This document shows positions 1 through 7,008 of a DNA stretch of 20,694 bases, in pieces. Origin of the DNA: SIG710 sp045596925 (lineage in GTDB: Bacteria > Bacillota > Clostridia > Oscillospirales > CAG-272); assembly GCA_045596925.1 (NCBI GenBank), contig JAZODH010000091.1, positions 1-20,694 on the forward strand. The letters are read 5' to 3'. The notes beneath the pieces are model-generated. The model did no database searches and had not been told where the DNA came from. It saw only the letters and a program-made list of their open reading frames with translations. The first letter of the stretch is position 1, and each line of letters starts with the position of its first letter. The translations under genes were made by a program, and so were the position numbers.

Positions 1-574
1 GGGCGATAACTCGTCCGACACCGTGGCGGCCGCTGAGTATTTTGCGTGCCGCGCGGCAGTACTCGTAGAGCTGCTCGACGGGAACGATCTCCTCGTGTGC
101 CGCGATCTGGAAAACGCTGTCGGCGCTTGTGTAGACTATAAATTCGCCCGGTTCCAGGTGCTCCTCGCCGTAGTCGCGGATAACGTCTGTGCCCGAGTAG
201 GGCTTGTTGCAAAGGATTCCTCGCCCCGTGGCTTTGGAGAATGCGTCAAGGATCTCGGCGGGAAAGCCGTCGGGATAGGTAGGCAGAGGATCGGGGGAAA
301 CGATGCCCGCGATCTCCCAGTGACCTATTGTGGTGTCCTTTCCCATGGATTTTTCCTGCATTTTTGCGTGAGCTGCCAGAGGGCAGGGAACTGCGCCCAT
401 ATCTTCAAGACCCTCTATGTTGAACAGTCCCAGCCTGCGCATATTTTCCGCACTGAAAAATTTCGAGGACGAAATACTTTTCAGCGTGTTTGCTCCTGCG
501 TCGCCGAACGCCGCCGAATCGGGCGCTTCGCCTATGCCGAAGCTGTCAAGAACTATGAGAAAAACTCTTTTCAT
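1..574 (-). CDS. deoB: Phosphopentomutase DeoB, N-terminal part, cut by the window edge
   Basis: DeoB interconverts (deoxy)ribose-1-phosphate and (deoxy)ribose-5-phosphate in the cytoplasm, linking nucleoside phosphorolysis to the aldolase DeoC. Reading the minus strand from the ATG at 574 gives MKRVFLIVLDSFGIGEAPDS, the metal-binding N-terminus of the alkaline-phosphatase-superfamily phosphopentomutases. Further in is GKDTTIGHWE, which carries the Thr that is phosphorylated in this family. About 191 codons are visible and the frame stays open to base 1, so roughly the C-terminal half is missing from the window (the family is usually about 390-400 aa). AAAGGA lies about 8 nt before the start. 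The gene begins 12 nt after the deoD stop, so it is the third gene of a deoC-deoD-deoB operon. The plus-strand frame over the same bases is a shadow. Identification is firm. Confidence 0.95.
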   Translation of the reverse strand, partial: MKRVFLIVLDSFGIGEAPDSAAFGDAGANTLKSISSSKFFSAENMRRLGLFNIEGLEDMGAVPCPLAAHAKMQEKSMGKDTTIGHWEIAGIVSPDPLPTYPDGFPAEILDAFSKATGRGILCNKPYSGTDVIRDYGEEHLEPGEFIVYTSADSVFQIAAHEEIVPVEQLYEYCRAARKILSGRHGVGRVIA

Positions 575-586
575 TTGTGCTTTCCT

Positions 587-1324
587 TTACATAGAAATTG
601 CCGTCTCAAGTGACAGACGCATCATGTCCGTAAAAGTGTTCTGTCGCTCCTGGGCCGTGGTCGCCTCGCCTGTTACCAGGTGGTCGGAGACGGTGAAGAT
701 TCCCAGGGCGCGCTTGCCTGCTCTTGCGGCGTTCATGTAGAGTGCCGCCGATTCCATTTCCACGGCGAGAACGCCCATCTTTGCCCAAAGCGCACGGGTC
801 TGCATATACTCGGGCAGACCTGCGCCGTCGCCGTAGAAAACGTCGCTTGACAGCACGTTTCCCACGTGATAAGACAGATTCATCTTCTCGGCCTGCTCGA
901 TGGCACAGCGGAGAAGTGTGTAGTCTGCAATAGGCGCAAAGGTTCCGGGGAGACGGTACTGCGCAGCGTAATTTGAGTCGGTGCAAGCGCCCATTCCGAG
1001 AACGATGTCACGAACGTGGACCTTCTCGCTCATTCCGCCCGCAGAGCCGACGCGGATAATGTTTTCCACCCCGAAGAAGTTGAAAAGCTCGTAGGAATAA
1101 ATGCCGATGGAGGGCATGCCCATACCGCTTGCCATGACCGAAACTCCAACACCGCGGTAGGTGCCTGTGTATCCGTGTATTCCGCGGACGTTGTTCACGA
1201 GCTTAGGGGAATCAAGGAAATTTTCTGCTATAAACTTGGAGCGGAGAGGGTCGCCGGGCATAAGGACCGTGGGGGCGAAATCTTCGGGAGTTGCATTTAT
1301 GTGTGGGGTTGGATAGTTGCTCAT
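587..1324 (-). CDS. deoD: Purine-nucleoside phosphorylase, DeoD type
   Basis: This 245-aa cytoplasmic enzyme phosphorolyses purine (deoxy)nucleosides to the free base and (deoxy)ribose-1-phosphate, the substrate of DeoB encoded next to it. It has the hexameric DeoD signatures in order: TPHIN near the N-terminus, VLMPGDPLR (residues 20-28, phosphate-binding Arg), NNVRG, IIRVGSAG with a second phosphate-binding Arg at 91, MGACTDS, VEMESAALY at 188-196 contacting the ribose, and TVSDH with the catalytic Asp at 214. Length matches the family (about 235-240 aa). The start at 1324 gives MSNYPTPHIN, as expected for DeoD. It lies 12 nt downstream of deoC and 12 nt upstream of deoB, on the same strand. 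Confidence 0.97.
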   Translation of the reverse strand: MSNYPTPHINATPEDFAPTVLMPGDPLRSKFIAENFLDSPKLVNNVRGIHGYTGTYRGVGVSVMASGMGMPSIGIYSYELFNFFGVENIIRVGSAGGMSEKVHVRDIVLGMGACTDSNYAAQYRLPGTFAPIADYTLLRCAIEQAEKMNLSYHVGNVLSSDVFYGDGAGLPEYMQTRALWAKMGVLAVEMESAALYMNAARAGKRALGIFTVSDHLVTGEATTAQERQNTFTDMMRLSLETAISM

Positions 1325-1336
1325 ATTCTGCTCCTT

Positions 1337-2008
1337 TCAATAAGTGCCGTCAGGCGCGGTTTCACTTTTTGCGATTTTTACTATTCTGCTGGTGCCCAGA
1401 CGCTCTGCGCCCAGCTCTATGAATTTTTCGGCATCTTCAATGGAGGATATTCCGCCGGCCGCCTTTATTTTTAGGTGAGGCGCAACGTTTTCGGCAAAGA
1501 GAGCAACGTCGTCGAACGTAGCGCCGCCCGTGGAAAATCCCGTGGATGTCTTGATGAAGTCCGCGCCCGATTCGGAGACGATCTTGCACATTGTTTTCTT
1601 TTCCTCGTCGGTGAGCAGGCAGGTCTCGATAATGACCTTTAAGATCTTGTCACCGCATTCCTTTTTTATGGCATTGATCTCATCGAGCAGGAGATCGGTT
1701 TTTCCGTCCTTGAGCCAACCGATATTGATGACCATGTCGATCTCGTCTGCGCCGTTTGCTATGGCATCTGCCGTCTCAAAGCATTTTACGGCGGTAGCGC
1801 TGTAACCGCAGGGGAAGCCGATAACGGTGCAAATTGCAAGCCTGTCTCCTGTGTATTCCTTTGCCGCTTTTACGAAAGACGCGGGAATGCAGACCGAAGC
1901 GGTCTTGAATTTCATTCCGTCGTCGCAAATTGCCTTTATTTCTTCCCACGTGGCGGCGGGAGAGAGTAGGGTGTGATCCACCTTTGATAGTATGTCCTGA
2001 AGCTTCAT
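1337..2008 (-). CDS. deoC: Deoxyribose-phosphate aldolase
   Basis: DeoC cleaves 2-deoxyribose-5-phosphate into acetaldehyde and glyceraldehyde-3-phosphate by a Schiff-base mechanism. The 223-aa product is a class I aldolase TIM barrel. It has DHTLLSP at 11-17, DMVINIG with the proton-relay Asp at 91, FIKTSTGF with the Schiff-base Lys at 153, and IKAAGGI with the second active-site Lys at 182. Length is typical for bacterial DeoC (about 215-260 aa). The ATG at 2006-2008 is preceded by GGAG at a normal distance. It is the first gene of the minus-strand deo operon and is divergent from murJ. Deo operons are commonly controlled by a DeoR-type repressor, but no regulator gene is in the window. Confidence 0.97.
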   Translation of the reverse strand: MKLQDILSKVDHTLLSPAATWEEIKAICDDGMKFKTASVCIPASFVKAAKEYTGDRLAICTVIGFPCGYSATAVKCFETADAIANGADEIDMVINIGWLKDGKTDLLLDEINAIKKECGDKILKVIIETCLLTDEEKKTMCKIVSESGADFIKTSTGFSTGGATFDDVALFAENVAPHLKIKAAGGISSIEDAEKFIELGAERLGTSRIVKIAKSETAPDGTY

Positions 2009-2043
2009 ATTTTTCTCCGTCCTGTGAAATATTTTACATATTT

Positions 2044-2072
2044 ATTTTACCACATAAATTTAAAACATACAA
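2044..2072 (-). promoter_or_regulatory. Putative promoter of deoC-deoD-deoB
   Basis: On the minus strand, TTGTAT (2072-2067) is followed after exactly 17 nt by TAAAAT (2049-2044), with the extended -10 context TGTGGTAAAAT. The -35 box is weak (TTG only) but the TGn extension compensates. The same 11-mer occurs in the promoters at 6758-6786 and 8375-8403, which supports it. It lies about 36 nt upstream of the deoC start. Confidence 0.65.
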
Positions 2073-2101
2073 GACTTTGAAAGGCGAAAAAATATTTTTT
2101 C

Positions 2102-2130
2102 TTTACACGGGCACTTTTTTGTGTTATAAT
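2102..2130 (+). promoter_or_regulatory. Sigma-A-type promoter of the murJ operon
   Basis: TTTACA (2102-2107), a 17-bp spacer and a perfect TATAAT (2125-2130) lie about 50 nt upstream of the chosen murJ start. It is divergent from the deoC promoter; the two -35 boxes are about 30 bp apart. Confidence 0.8.
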
Positions 2131-2143
2131 AGATAATGTATAG

Positions 2144-2155
2144 GTATACGTATAC
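2144..2155. promoter_or_regulatory. 12-bp perfect palindrome in the murJ 5' leader, possible operator
   Basis: GTATACGTATAC is a perfect 12-bp palindrome, beginning about 7 nt after the expected transcription start of the murJ promoter and preceded by the half-related TGTATAG. Repressor sites are often placed just downstream of -10, so an operator (for example for a GntR-type repressor) is possible. It could also be chance; no second copy was noticed in the window. Confidence 0.35.
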
Positions 2156-2180
2156 GATTTTTGCAAAGGAGGCGATCGGA

Positions 2181-3725
2181 ATGGAAGAAAACAAGAGCGG
2201 CAGAATTGCCAAAACGGCCGTATTTATGGTCGTTGTGACCATCTGCTCAAAGCTTCTCGGTATGCTCCGCGACGTACTTCTTGCAAACGGCTACGGAACG
2301 ACGATGTCCGCCGTTGCCTTTGACAGCGCAAGCCGATTGCCTATCCTTATTTTCGATTTCGTTATCGGCGGCGTTATCACCGCATCCTTTATCCCCGTTT
2401 TTAACGAGCTTTTGGTGAAAAAAGGCAAGGACGAGGCGCTGAAATTCGCCAATCTTTACGTGAACGTGATCCTGGTCATCACTTTTCTTATAAGCGCGGT
2501 CGGCGTGCTTTTGGCAAGTCCTCTTGTGTCCTTCCTTGCGCCCGATATCGAGGCACAAACCCATGCTTTGGCGGTTTCGCTGAGCCGAATCATGTTCCCG
2601 ATGATAATTTTTACGGGACTTGCCTTTTCCTTTGTGGGCATACTGCAGTCTTTTGGGAAATTTCTGCTTCCCGCTGTCATCAGCCTTGTTTCCAATCTCA
2701 TCATGGTGTTGTATTTCCTCACCCTTGACAGCCGTTTCGGTATTTGGGGACTGGCTGCAGCAATGGTGCTGGGCTGGGCGGCGCAGGCGGTCATTCAGAT
2801 GCCCTCGGCGTACGCCCTGGGATTCAGATTCAGACCCACCTTGCGCTTTGGAAACCCCTATCTGAAAAGATCCCTTCTTATGGCTCTGCCTATTCTTATC
2901 AGCACATGGGTCCAGCCGTTCTGCAACCTGCTCAACACCCGTTTTGCATCTTCCATCGACGGCGGAAGCGCGATCACGGCTATCGGCTATGCAAACAGAC
3001 TTTACATCGTCATCGTGGGCGTTTTCTCTTTTGTTGCCACTAATCTGCTCTTTCCTTTCCTGTCAAAGGCTGAGGCGCAGGGGGACGGCGAGGAGTCAAG
3101 AAAAATTGCGAATACCTCGGTGAGACTTTTGTTGCTGGTCATACTTCCCATAACCGCAGGAATTTTCGTGCTTGCTCTGCCTGTTTGTACTCTCATCTAC
3201 CAGAGGGGCGAGTTTACGGCGCAGGATTCGATGGTGACGTCACAGGCCCTTGCCTGCTTTGCTCTCGGAATGCCCTTTTACGCGGTGAACGAGATATACA
3301 CAAAGAAATTTTTTTCAATGCAGAACACCCTTTATCCCATGATAACGGCTCTTTGCGCTATCGTGGCGAATTTCGTGTCGCTTTATTTCCTTGCACCCGC
3401 TTTCGGCGTTAGGGGAATAGCACTTTCGGGCGCCGTTGCGGTGGCAGTCAACGTCCTGCTCAACCATATTATGCTTGCAAAAAGCGGTGAGAGGATCATC
3501 ACCGCCTCCGATGCAGGTGAATTCCTTAAAGTGGTTTTTGCGTCTCTCGTTATGGGCGCGGCGGTTTATTTGGTGTACTCAAGACAGAATTTCGGAGTTT
3601 TGCTCGGCACGGCGCTGTCGGTTTTGACGGGTGTGGTCGTTTACGGCGCTGTCTGCGCGATAGTGCGTCAAAAGGACGTTGCCGACGTTATGAAGAAGAT
3701 CACGGGAGGGCGTAAAAATGGCTAA
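2181..3725 (+). CDS. murJ: Lipid II flippase MurJ (MVF family)
   Basis: MurJ moves lipid-linked peptidoglycan precursor across the cytoplasmic membrane. The product is a 514-aa very hydrophobic protein with about 14 predicted transmembrane segments in two pseudo-symmetric halves, which is the MOP-superfamily MurJ layout. Typical parts are the N-terminal GRIAKTAVFMVVVTICSKLL plus the Arg-Asp of MLRDVLLA, the ITASFIPVFNE segment of TM2, the GILQSFGKF loop and the FFSMQNTLYP segment in the second half. The ATG at 2181 is chosen because AAAGGAGG lies at 2166-2173; an in-frame TATACG-region start at 2136 has no such site and falls at the transcription start. The last 8 nt overlap the glycosyltransferase start (3718), suggesting translational coupling. 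Close MurJ-like exporters of other lipid-linked oligosaccharides exist, so the exact substrate is an inference. Confidence 0.9.
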   Translation: MEENKSGRIAKTAVFMVVVTICSKLLGMLRDVLLANGYGTTMSAVAFDSASRLPILIFDFVIGGVITASFIPVFNELLVKKGKDEALKFANLYVNVILVITFLISAVGVLLASPLVSFLAPDIEAQTHALAVSLSRIMFPMIIFTGLAFSFVGILQSFGKFLLPAVISLVSNLIMVLYFLTLDSRFGIWGLAAAMVLGWAAQAVIQMPSAYALGFRFRPTLRFGNPYLKRSLLMALPILISTWVQPFCNLLNTRFASSIDGGSAITAIGYANRLYIVIVGVFSFVATNLLFPFLSKAEAQGDGEESRKIANTSVRLLLLVILPITAGIFVLALPVCTLIYQRGEFTAQDSMVTSQALACFALGMPFYAVNEIYTKKFFSMQNTLYPMITALCAIVANFVSLYFLAPAFGVRGIALSGAVAVAVNVLLNHIMLAKSGERIITASDAGEFLKVVFASLVMGAAVYLVYSRQNFGVLLGTALSVLTGVVVYGAVCAIVRQKDVADVMKKITGGRKNG

Positions 3726-4857
3726 AATAAGAGTGATCCACGCCATAACCGACACCAATTTCGGCGGTGCGGGAATGCTTCTCCTTTGCTGTCTGCGCCA
3801 TGCGGACAGAGATAGGTTCGATATTTCCGTGGTACTTCCGCGCGGTGCAGTGCTTTCTGTACGCGTGCGCGAGCTTGGGTTCAGAGTTTTTGAGATCAAG
3901 GGCGGTGCGGACAAGTCCTTTGACCTTGGTGCTATCGGGGAATATAAGAAGATTTTCCGTGAGATAAAGCCTCATATCGTTCATACTCACGCATCCCTTT
4001 CTGCGCGAATTGCCGCGAGAGCGTGTCACGTTCCAAGGGTCTTCCAGACCCACCATTGCGCAGTACCAAACGGTGGGCTGAGATCGAAGTTTCCTTTCAA
4101 GAATATTCTTGCGTCCCTCGAAAACCGCCTGACCGACCGCTTTGTGGCCACGGCGGACGTTGCGAAAAAGATACTTCTTGACCGTGGGATAAAGGAAGAA
4201 AAAATAACTACCATCATAAACGGATCCGAGCCGCTGAGGCGTGTTTTTGAGGAAGAAAAGGCGGCTGTGCGGAGAAAGTATTCCCTTGATGAGGGCAATT
4301 TCGTGGTGGGAATAGTGGCTCGACTTGAAGAGGTCAAGAACCACCGCTGCTTCCTTGAAGGTGCGGCAGAGGCCGCAAGAGTATGCGACAAAATGCGCTT
4401 TCTTGTGGTGGGCTCTGGCACGCTTGAGGATTCGCTGAAAGCGTACACGGGCGAGCTGGGAATTACCGACAAAGTCATATTTACGGGCTTTGCTCACGAC
4501 ACTGCGCCTTTAATGAGTATCATGGACGTGAACGTGAACACCTCGGATTCCGAGACATCGAACCTCGCCCTTTCCGAGGGATTCAGCTTGGGTGTCCCTG
4601 CCGTGGTGTCCGACTGCGACGGAAACCGTGCAATGATAGAGGACGGGGTCAGCGGGCTGACCTTTGAGAGAGGGAACAGCGAGAGCCTGGCAACGGCACT
4701 TGAAACGCTGTGCGAGCGGCGCGACCTGCTCTTGAAAATGGGTCCGGCGGCAAGGGAAAGATACCGGCAGAGATTTTCTCCCGTGGTCATGACGAAAAAA
4801 TTGGAACAGCTTTATACAAAAGAACTGAAAGGAGCAGGGCAGGGTGAACGCAAATGA
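3718..4857 (+). CDS. Family 4 glycosyltransferase (GT-B fold)
   Basis: A 379-aa GT-B glycosyltransferase. The N-terminal Rossmann domain opens KIRVIHAITDTNFGGAGMLL with the glycine-rich acceptor/nucleotide loop and has HTHASLSARIAAR near 90-101. The C-terminal half begins around VVGIVARLEEVKNH (196-209), then has FLVVGSGTLE and the retaining GT4 E-x7-E pair at Glu279/Glu287 in SETSNLALSEGFSLG, which binds the sugar nucleotide. No signal peptide or obvious transmembrane helix, so it is cytoplasmic or peripheral on the membrane. Its ATG lies inside the murJ end (8-nt overlap, GGGAGGG about 7 nt upstream) and its end overlaps the dxs start by 14 nt. Context suggests an envelope polysaccharide or glycolipid role; donor and acceptor cannot be read from the sequence. 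Confidence 0.88.
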   Translation: MAKIRVIHAITDTNFGGAGMLLLCCLRHADRDRFDISVVLPRGAVLSVRVRELGFRVFEIKGGADKSFDLGAIGEYKKIFREIKPHIVHTHASLSARIAARACHVPRVFQTHHCAVPNGGLRSKFPFKNILASLENRLTDRFVATADVAKKILLDRGIKEEKITTIINGSEPLRRVFEEEKAAVRRKYSLDEGNFVVGIVARLEEVKNHRCFLEGAAEAARVCDKMRFLVVGSGTLEDSLKAYTGELGITDKVIFTGFAHDTAPLMSIMDVNVNTSDSETSNLALSEGFSLGVPAVVSDCDGNRAMIEDGVSGLTFERGNSESLATALETLCERRDLLLKMGPAARERYRQRFSPVVMTKKLEQLYTKELKGAGQGERK

Positions 4858-6742
4858 AAAATACCCCATTCTCACAACTGTAAACAGTCCCGAGGACCTG
4901 AAAAAAATACCCGAAAATAAGCTGCCCGAGCTGTGCTCCGAGATACGTGATTTTTTGGTGGAGAACGTGAGCCGCACGGGCGGTCATCTGGCGTCAAATC
5001 TTGGCGTAGTGGAGCTGAGCGTTGCGCTTCATCGGGTCTTTTCCACACCCAAGGACCATATCATTTTTGACGTAGGACACCAGAGCTACGTCCACAAGAT
5101 ACTTACGGGCAGACGGGACAGCTTCGACACTCTTCGACAGCCCGGCGGCATCAGCGGTTTTGAGAAACGCAGTGAGAGCGAGCACGACTGCTTTGGCGCA
5201 GGTCACAGCAGCACCTCGATCTCGGCGGCATTAGGTTTTGCCCAGGCAGATAAGCTGTCGGGCTCGGACGCTTATTCGGTTGCGGTGGTGGGCGACGGCG
5301 CCATGACCGGAGGCATGATCCACGAGGCGCTGAACAACTGCTCAAGCGATCTGAAGCTGATCATAATCCTAAATGAAAACGAGATGTCCATATCCCGCAA
5401 CATCGGTCGCTTTGCTGCGAGCCTTTCCAAGCTTCGCTCCACCGTGGGATATGCAAAAACCAAGAAATTCACCCGCCGTTTCCTGCTCAGGATACCCTTG
5501 GTGGGTAAAGGGCTTTTCCGCCTGGTGCGGGCAACGAAAAAGCGCTTCAAGAATGCCCTTTACGGCAGTAATTATTTTGAAGATCTGGGGCTTTTCTACA
5601 TGGGGCCTATTGACGGCAACGATTACGAGCTGGTGGAAGCAACGCTGATGAACGCAAAAATGCAGCCTGAGAGCGTCGTCGTTCATCTGAAAACCAAAAA
5701 GGGACTTGGATATGCGCCTGCGGAAAAAAATCCGGGCGAGTACCATTCGGTCTATCCCGAGAGGGCGCAGTCGGGCTCCGAGAGCTTTTCGGCCGTGCTT
5801 GGCGACGAGCTGAGCCGTCTGGCGGACAAGGACGAAAAAATTTGTGCGATTACTGCCGCCATGTGCTACGGCACGGGTCTGACGCAGTTCAAGGAAAAGC
5901 ACAGAGACAGATTTTTCGACGTGGGGATAGCGGAGGAACACGCCCTGACCTTTAGTGCGGGACTTTCCGCCTGTGGCATGAAGCCCGTGGCGGCGATCTA
6001 TTCCACCTTTCTTCAGCGTGCTTACGACAACATAATCCATGACGTGGCATTGCAATCCTTGCCCGTCGTTATGGCAGTTGACCGTGCGGGCTTAAATCCC
6101 TCGGACGGTGCTACTCACCACGGAATTTTCGACGTGGCGTTCCTTTCTCAGATCCCCGGCATGACTATCTACACCCCCGCTACCTACGACGGACTGCGCC
6201 GCAGTCTCGGTGAGGCTCTGTCGGGCGGCAGTACCTGCGCCGTCCGTTATCCAAGCGGAGGGGAAAATCCGCAGATAAAGAAAGCGTTTTACGAGGACGG
6301 CTATGGCGGCGATGAGATCGGAGTAAGAAGCACTCTCCCCGAAAACGCAAAGTCTCGGTTGCTCATAGTAACTCACGGCAGGATCGCCGCACAGGCGCTT
6401 TTGGCAGCGGAAACGCTGTCAGAGAAGGGAATCGAGTGCGGTATTGCACTTCTTGAAAAGCTGAAGCCCTACGGCGAATGTGCGGAAAAACTTTTGCCTT
6501 ATCTGCCACGGGAGGGCGGTGCGGTCATATTTCTTGAGGAAGAGATCCGCGCGGGCGGTATGGGAATCTGCCTGTCCGACGAAATGAGAAGACGGGGTAT
6601 GCTTGACGGTTATAAGTACGAGATAATGGCCACAGACGACAGCTTCGCCGTGCAGGAAAAGAACGAGCACATTTACGATACTGCGGGAATTTCCGCGCCG
6701 TTTATTGTTAAAACCGCTCTTGAACTTACGAAAAACGCATAA
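4844..6742 (+). CDS. dxs: 1-deoxy-D-xylulose-5-phosphate synthase
   Basis: Dxs condenses pyruvate and glyceraldehyde-3-phosphate to DXP with thiamine diphosphate, the first step of the MEP isoprenoid pathway. The 632-aa product has TGGHLASNLGVVEL with the substrate His near 48, FDVGHQSYVHKILTGR, the ThDP/Mg motif GDGAMTGG (150-157) running to NEN at 177-179, YMGPIDGND, and in the second domain FFDVGIAEEHALTFSAG, with the Glu that activates ThDP, followed by RAGLNPSDGATHHG. Length is typical (about 620-640 aa). The GTG at 4844 is preceded by AAAGGAG 9 nt upstream. It overlaps the glycosyltransferase by 14 nt, so it is the third gene of the murJ operon. No terminator hairpin separates it from the promoter starting at 6758, so read-through is possible. 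Confidence 0.96.
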   Translation: MNANEKYPILTTVNSPEDLKKIPENKLPELCSEIRDFLVENVSRTGGHLASNLGVVELSVALHRVFSTPKDHIIFDVGHQSYVHKILTGRRDSFDTLRQPGGISGFEKRSESEHDCFGAGHSSTSISAALGFAQADKLSGSDAYSVAVVGDGAMTGGMIHEALNNCSSDLKLIIILNENEMSISRNIGRFAASLSKLRSTVGYAKTKKFTRRFLLRIPLVGKGLFRLVRATKKRFKNALYGSNYFEDLGLFYMGPIDGNDYELVEATLMNAKMQPESVVVHLKTKKGLGYAPAEKNPGEYHSVYPERAQSGSESFSAVLGDELSRLADKDEKICAITAAMCYGTGLTQFKEKHRDRFFDVGIAEEHALTFSAGLSACGMKPVAAIYSTFLQRAYDNIIHDVALQSLPVVMAVDRAGLNPSDGATHHGIFDVAFLSQIPGMTIYTPATYDGLRRSLGEALSGGSTCAVRYPSGGENPQIKKAFYEDGYGGDEIGVRSTLPENAKSRLLIVTHGRIAAQALLAAETLSEKGIECGIALLEKLKPYGECAEKLLPYLPREGGAVIFLEEEIRAGGMGICLSDEMRRRGMLDGYKYEIMATDDSFAVQEKNEHIYDTAGISAPFIVKTALELTKNA

Positions 6743-6757
6743 AAACACGCCAAAGTG

Positions 6758-6786
6758 TTGACAAACGGGGAAAACTGTGGTAAAAT
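6758..6786 (+). promoter_or_regulatory. Consensus sigma-A promoter upstream of the structured leader
   Basis: A perfect TTGACA (6758-6763), 17-bp spacer and TAAAAT (6781-6786) with the extended -10 context TGTGGTAAAAT. It starts only 15 nt after the dxs stop. Transcription should begin near 6793, giving an approximately 215-nt leader before the CNNM/CorC start codon, or an approximately 155-nt RNA if the terminator at 6901-6947 works. Confidence 0.9.
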
Positions 6787-6822
6787 CTCCCCGATGTGTA
6801 TATCACGCAAAAACAAGAATTC

Positions 6823-6893
6823 GGAGGATGTAATCAAAAATGAGCGATGGCGACAGTGATGATACTGATTGTCACCTTATGAAAATTACATAG
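6823..6893 (+). ncRNA. Structured leader RNA of unknown class, riboswitch-like
   Basis: Seen directly: an outer stem of 7 perfect pairs, ATGTAAT (6828-6834) with ATTACAT (6885-6891). Inside it is a hairpin, GGCGACAGT (6849-6857) with ATTGTCACC (6868-6876), having one C.A mismatch and one G.U pair. Between the stems are unpaired strands of 14 nt (6835-6848) and 8 nt (6877-6884). This stem, asymmetric internal loop, stem arrangement between a strong promoter and an intrinsic terminator is how many riboswitch aptamers are built. It does not match the M-box, yybP-ykoY, NiCo or fluoride consensus as far as can be recalled, so no class is assigned. The same bases encode a short ORF (6840-6893), which is an alternative explanation. 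Confidence 0.5.
6840..6893 (+). CDS. Candidate 17-aa Asp-rich leader peptide
   Basis: ATG at 6840 opens a 17-codon ORF, MSDGDSDDTDCHLMKIT, ending in TAG at 6891-6893. Five of the first ten residues are Asp. GGAGG at 6823-6827 precedes it by 12 nt, longer than the usual 5-9 nt, which weakens the case. The ORF ends 7 nt before the terminator hairpin, so ribosome position could affect that hairpin. Acidic or Pro-rich nascent N-termini are known to destabilise ribosomes when Mg2+ is low (the principle used by the E. coli mgtL leader), and the downstream gene is in a family linked to Mg2+ transport. Translation is not demonstrated; the ORF may be fortuitous within a structured RNA. Confidence 0.35.
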   Translation: MSDGDSDDTDCHLMKIT

Positions 6894-6900
6894 AATTATC

Positions 6901-6947
6901 GGCATAACTGCGCTTTCTTTGACGGAATGACGCAGCTATGCCTTTTT
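6901..6947 (+). terminator. Intrinsic terminator/attenuator ahead of the CNNM/CorC gene
   Basis: GGCATA-A-CTGCG (6901-6912) pairs with CGCAG-C-TATGCC (6931-6942) through a single A.C mismatch, with an 18-nt loop and five T immediately after. It lies between promoter and gene on the same strand, so it should either attenuate the downstream gene or end a separate small RNA. Confidence 0.85.
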
Positions 6948-6974
6948 GCGTTGGAGTTTTTTAAAAAATAAAAA

Positions 6975-6989
6975 TGCCGCTGTGCGGCA
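6975..6989 (+). other. Small hairpin next to the CNNM/CorC ribosome binding site
   Basis: TGCCGC-TGT-GCGGCA is a perfect 6-bp stem with a 3-nt loop, ending 4 nt before the GGAG at 6994-6997. It could influence ribosome access or protect the 5' end of a processed mRNA. There is no T-run, so it is not a terminator. Confidence 0.5.
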
Positions 6990-7008
6990 GAATGGAGTTT
7001 TATTTATT

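Noticed and set aside
23..613. 196-codon plus-strand frame at the left edge
   Set aside because: The opposite strand encodes clear DeoB with its active-site motifs and a normal ribosome binding site.
3700..4497. 265-codon minus-strand frame
   Set aside because: It is antisense to the GT4 glycosyltransferase, whose E-x7-E and Rossmann features are intact; no motif is seen in the antisense product.
6828..6833. ATG-TAA minimal ORF right after GGAGG
   Set aside because: The spacing to GGAGG is zero, too close for initiation, and the bases form the 5' arm of the outer stem.
6946..7008. Upstream TTG start adding 21 residues to the CNNM/CorC protein
   Set aside because: The codon lies in the terminator T-run, has no ribosome binding site, and the added residues are polar while homologues begin directly with the hydrophobic helix.
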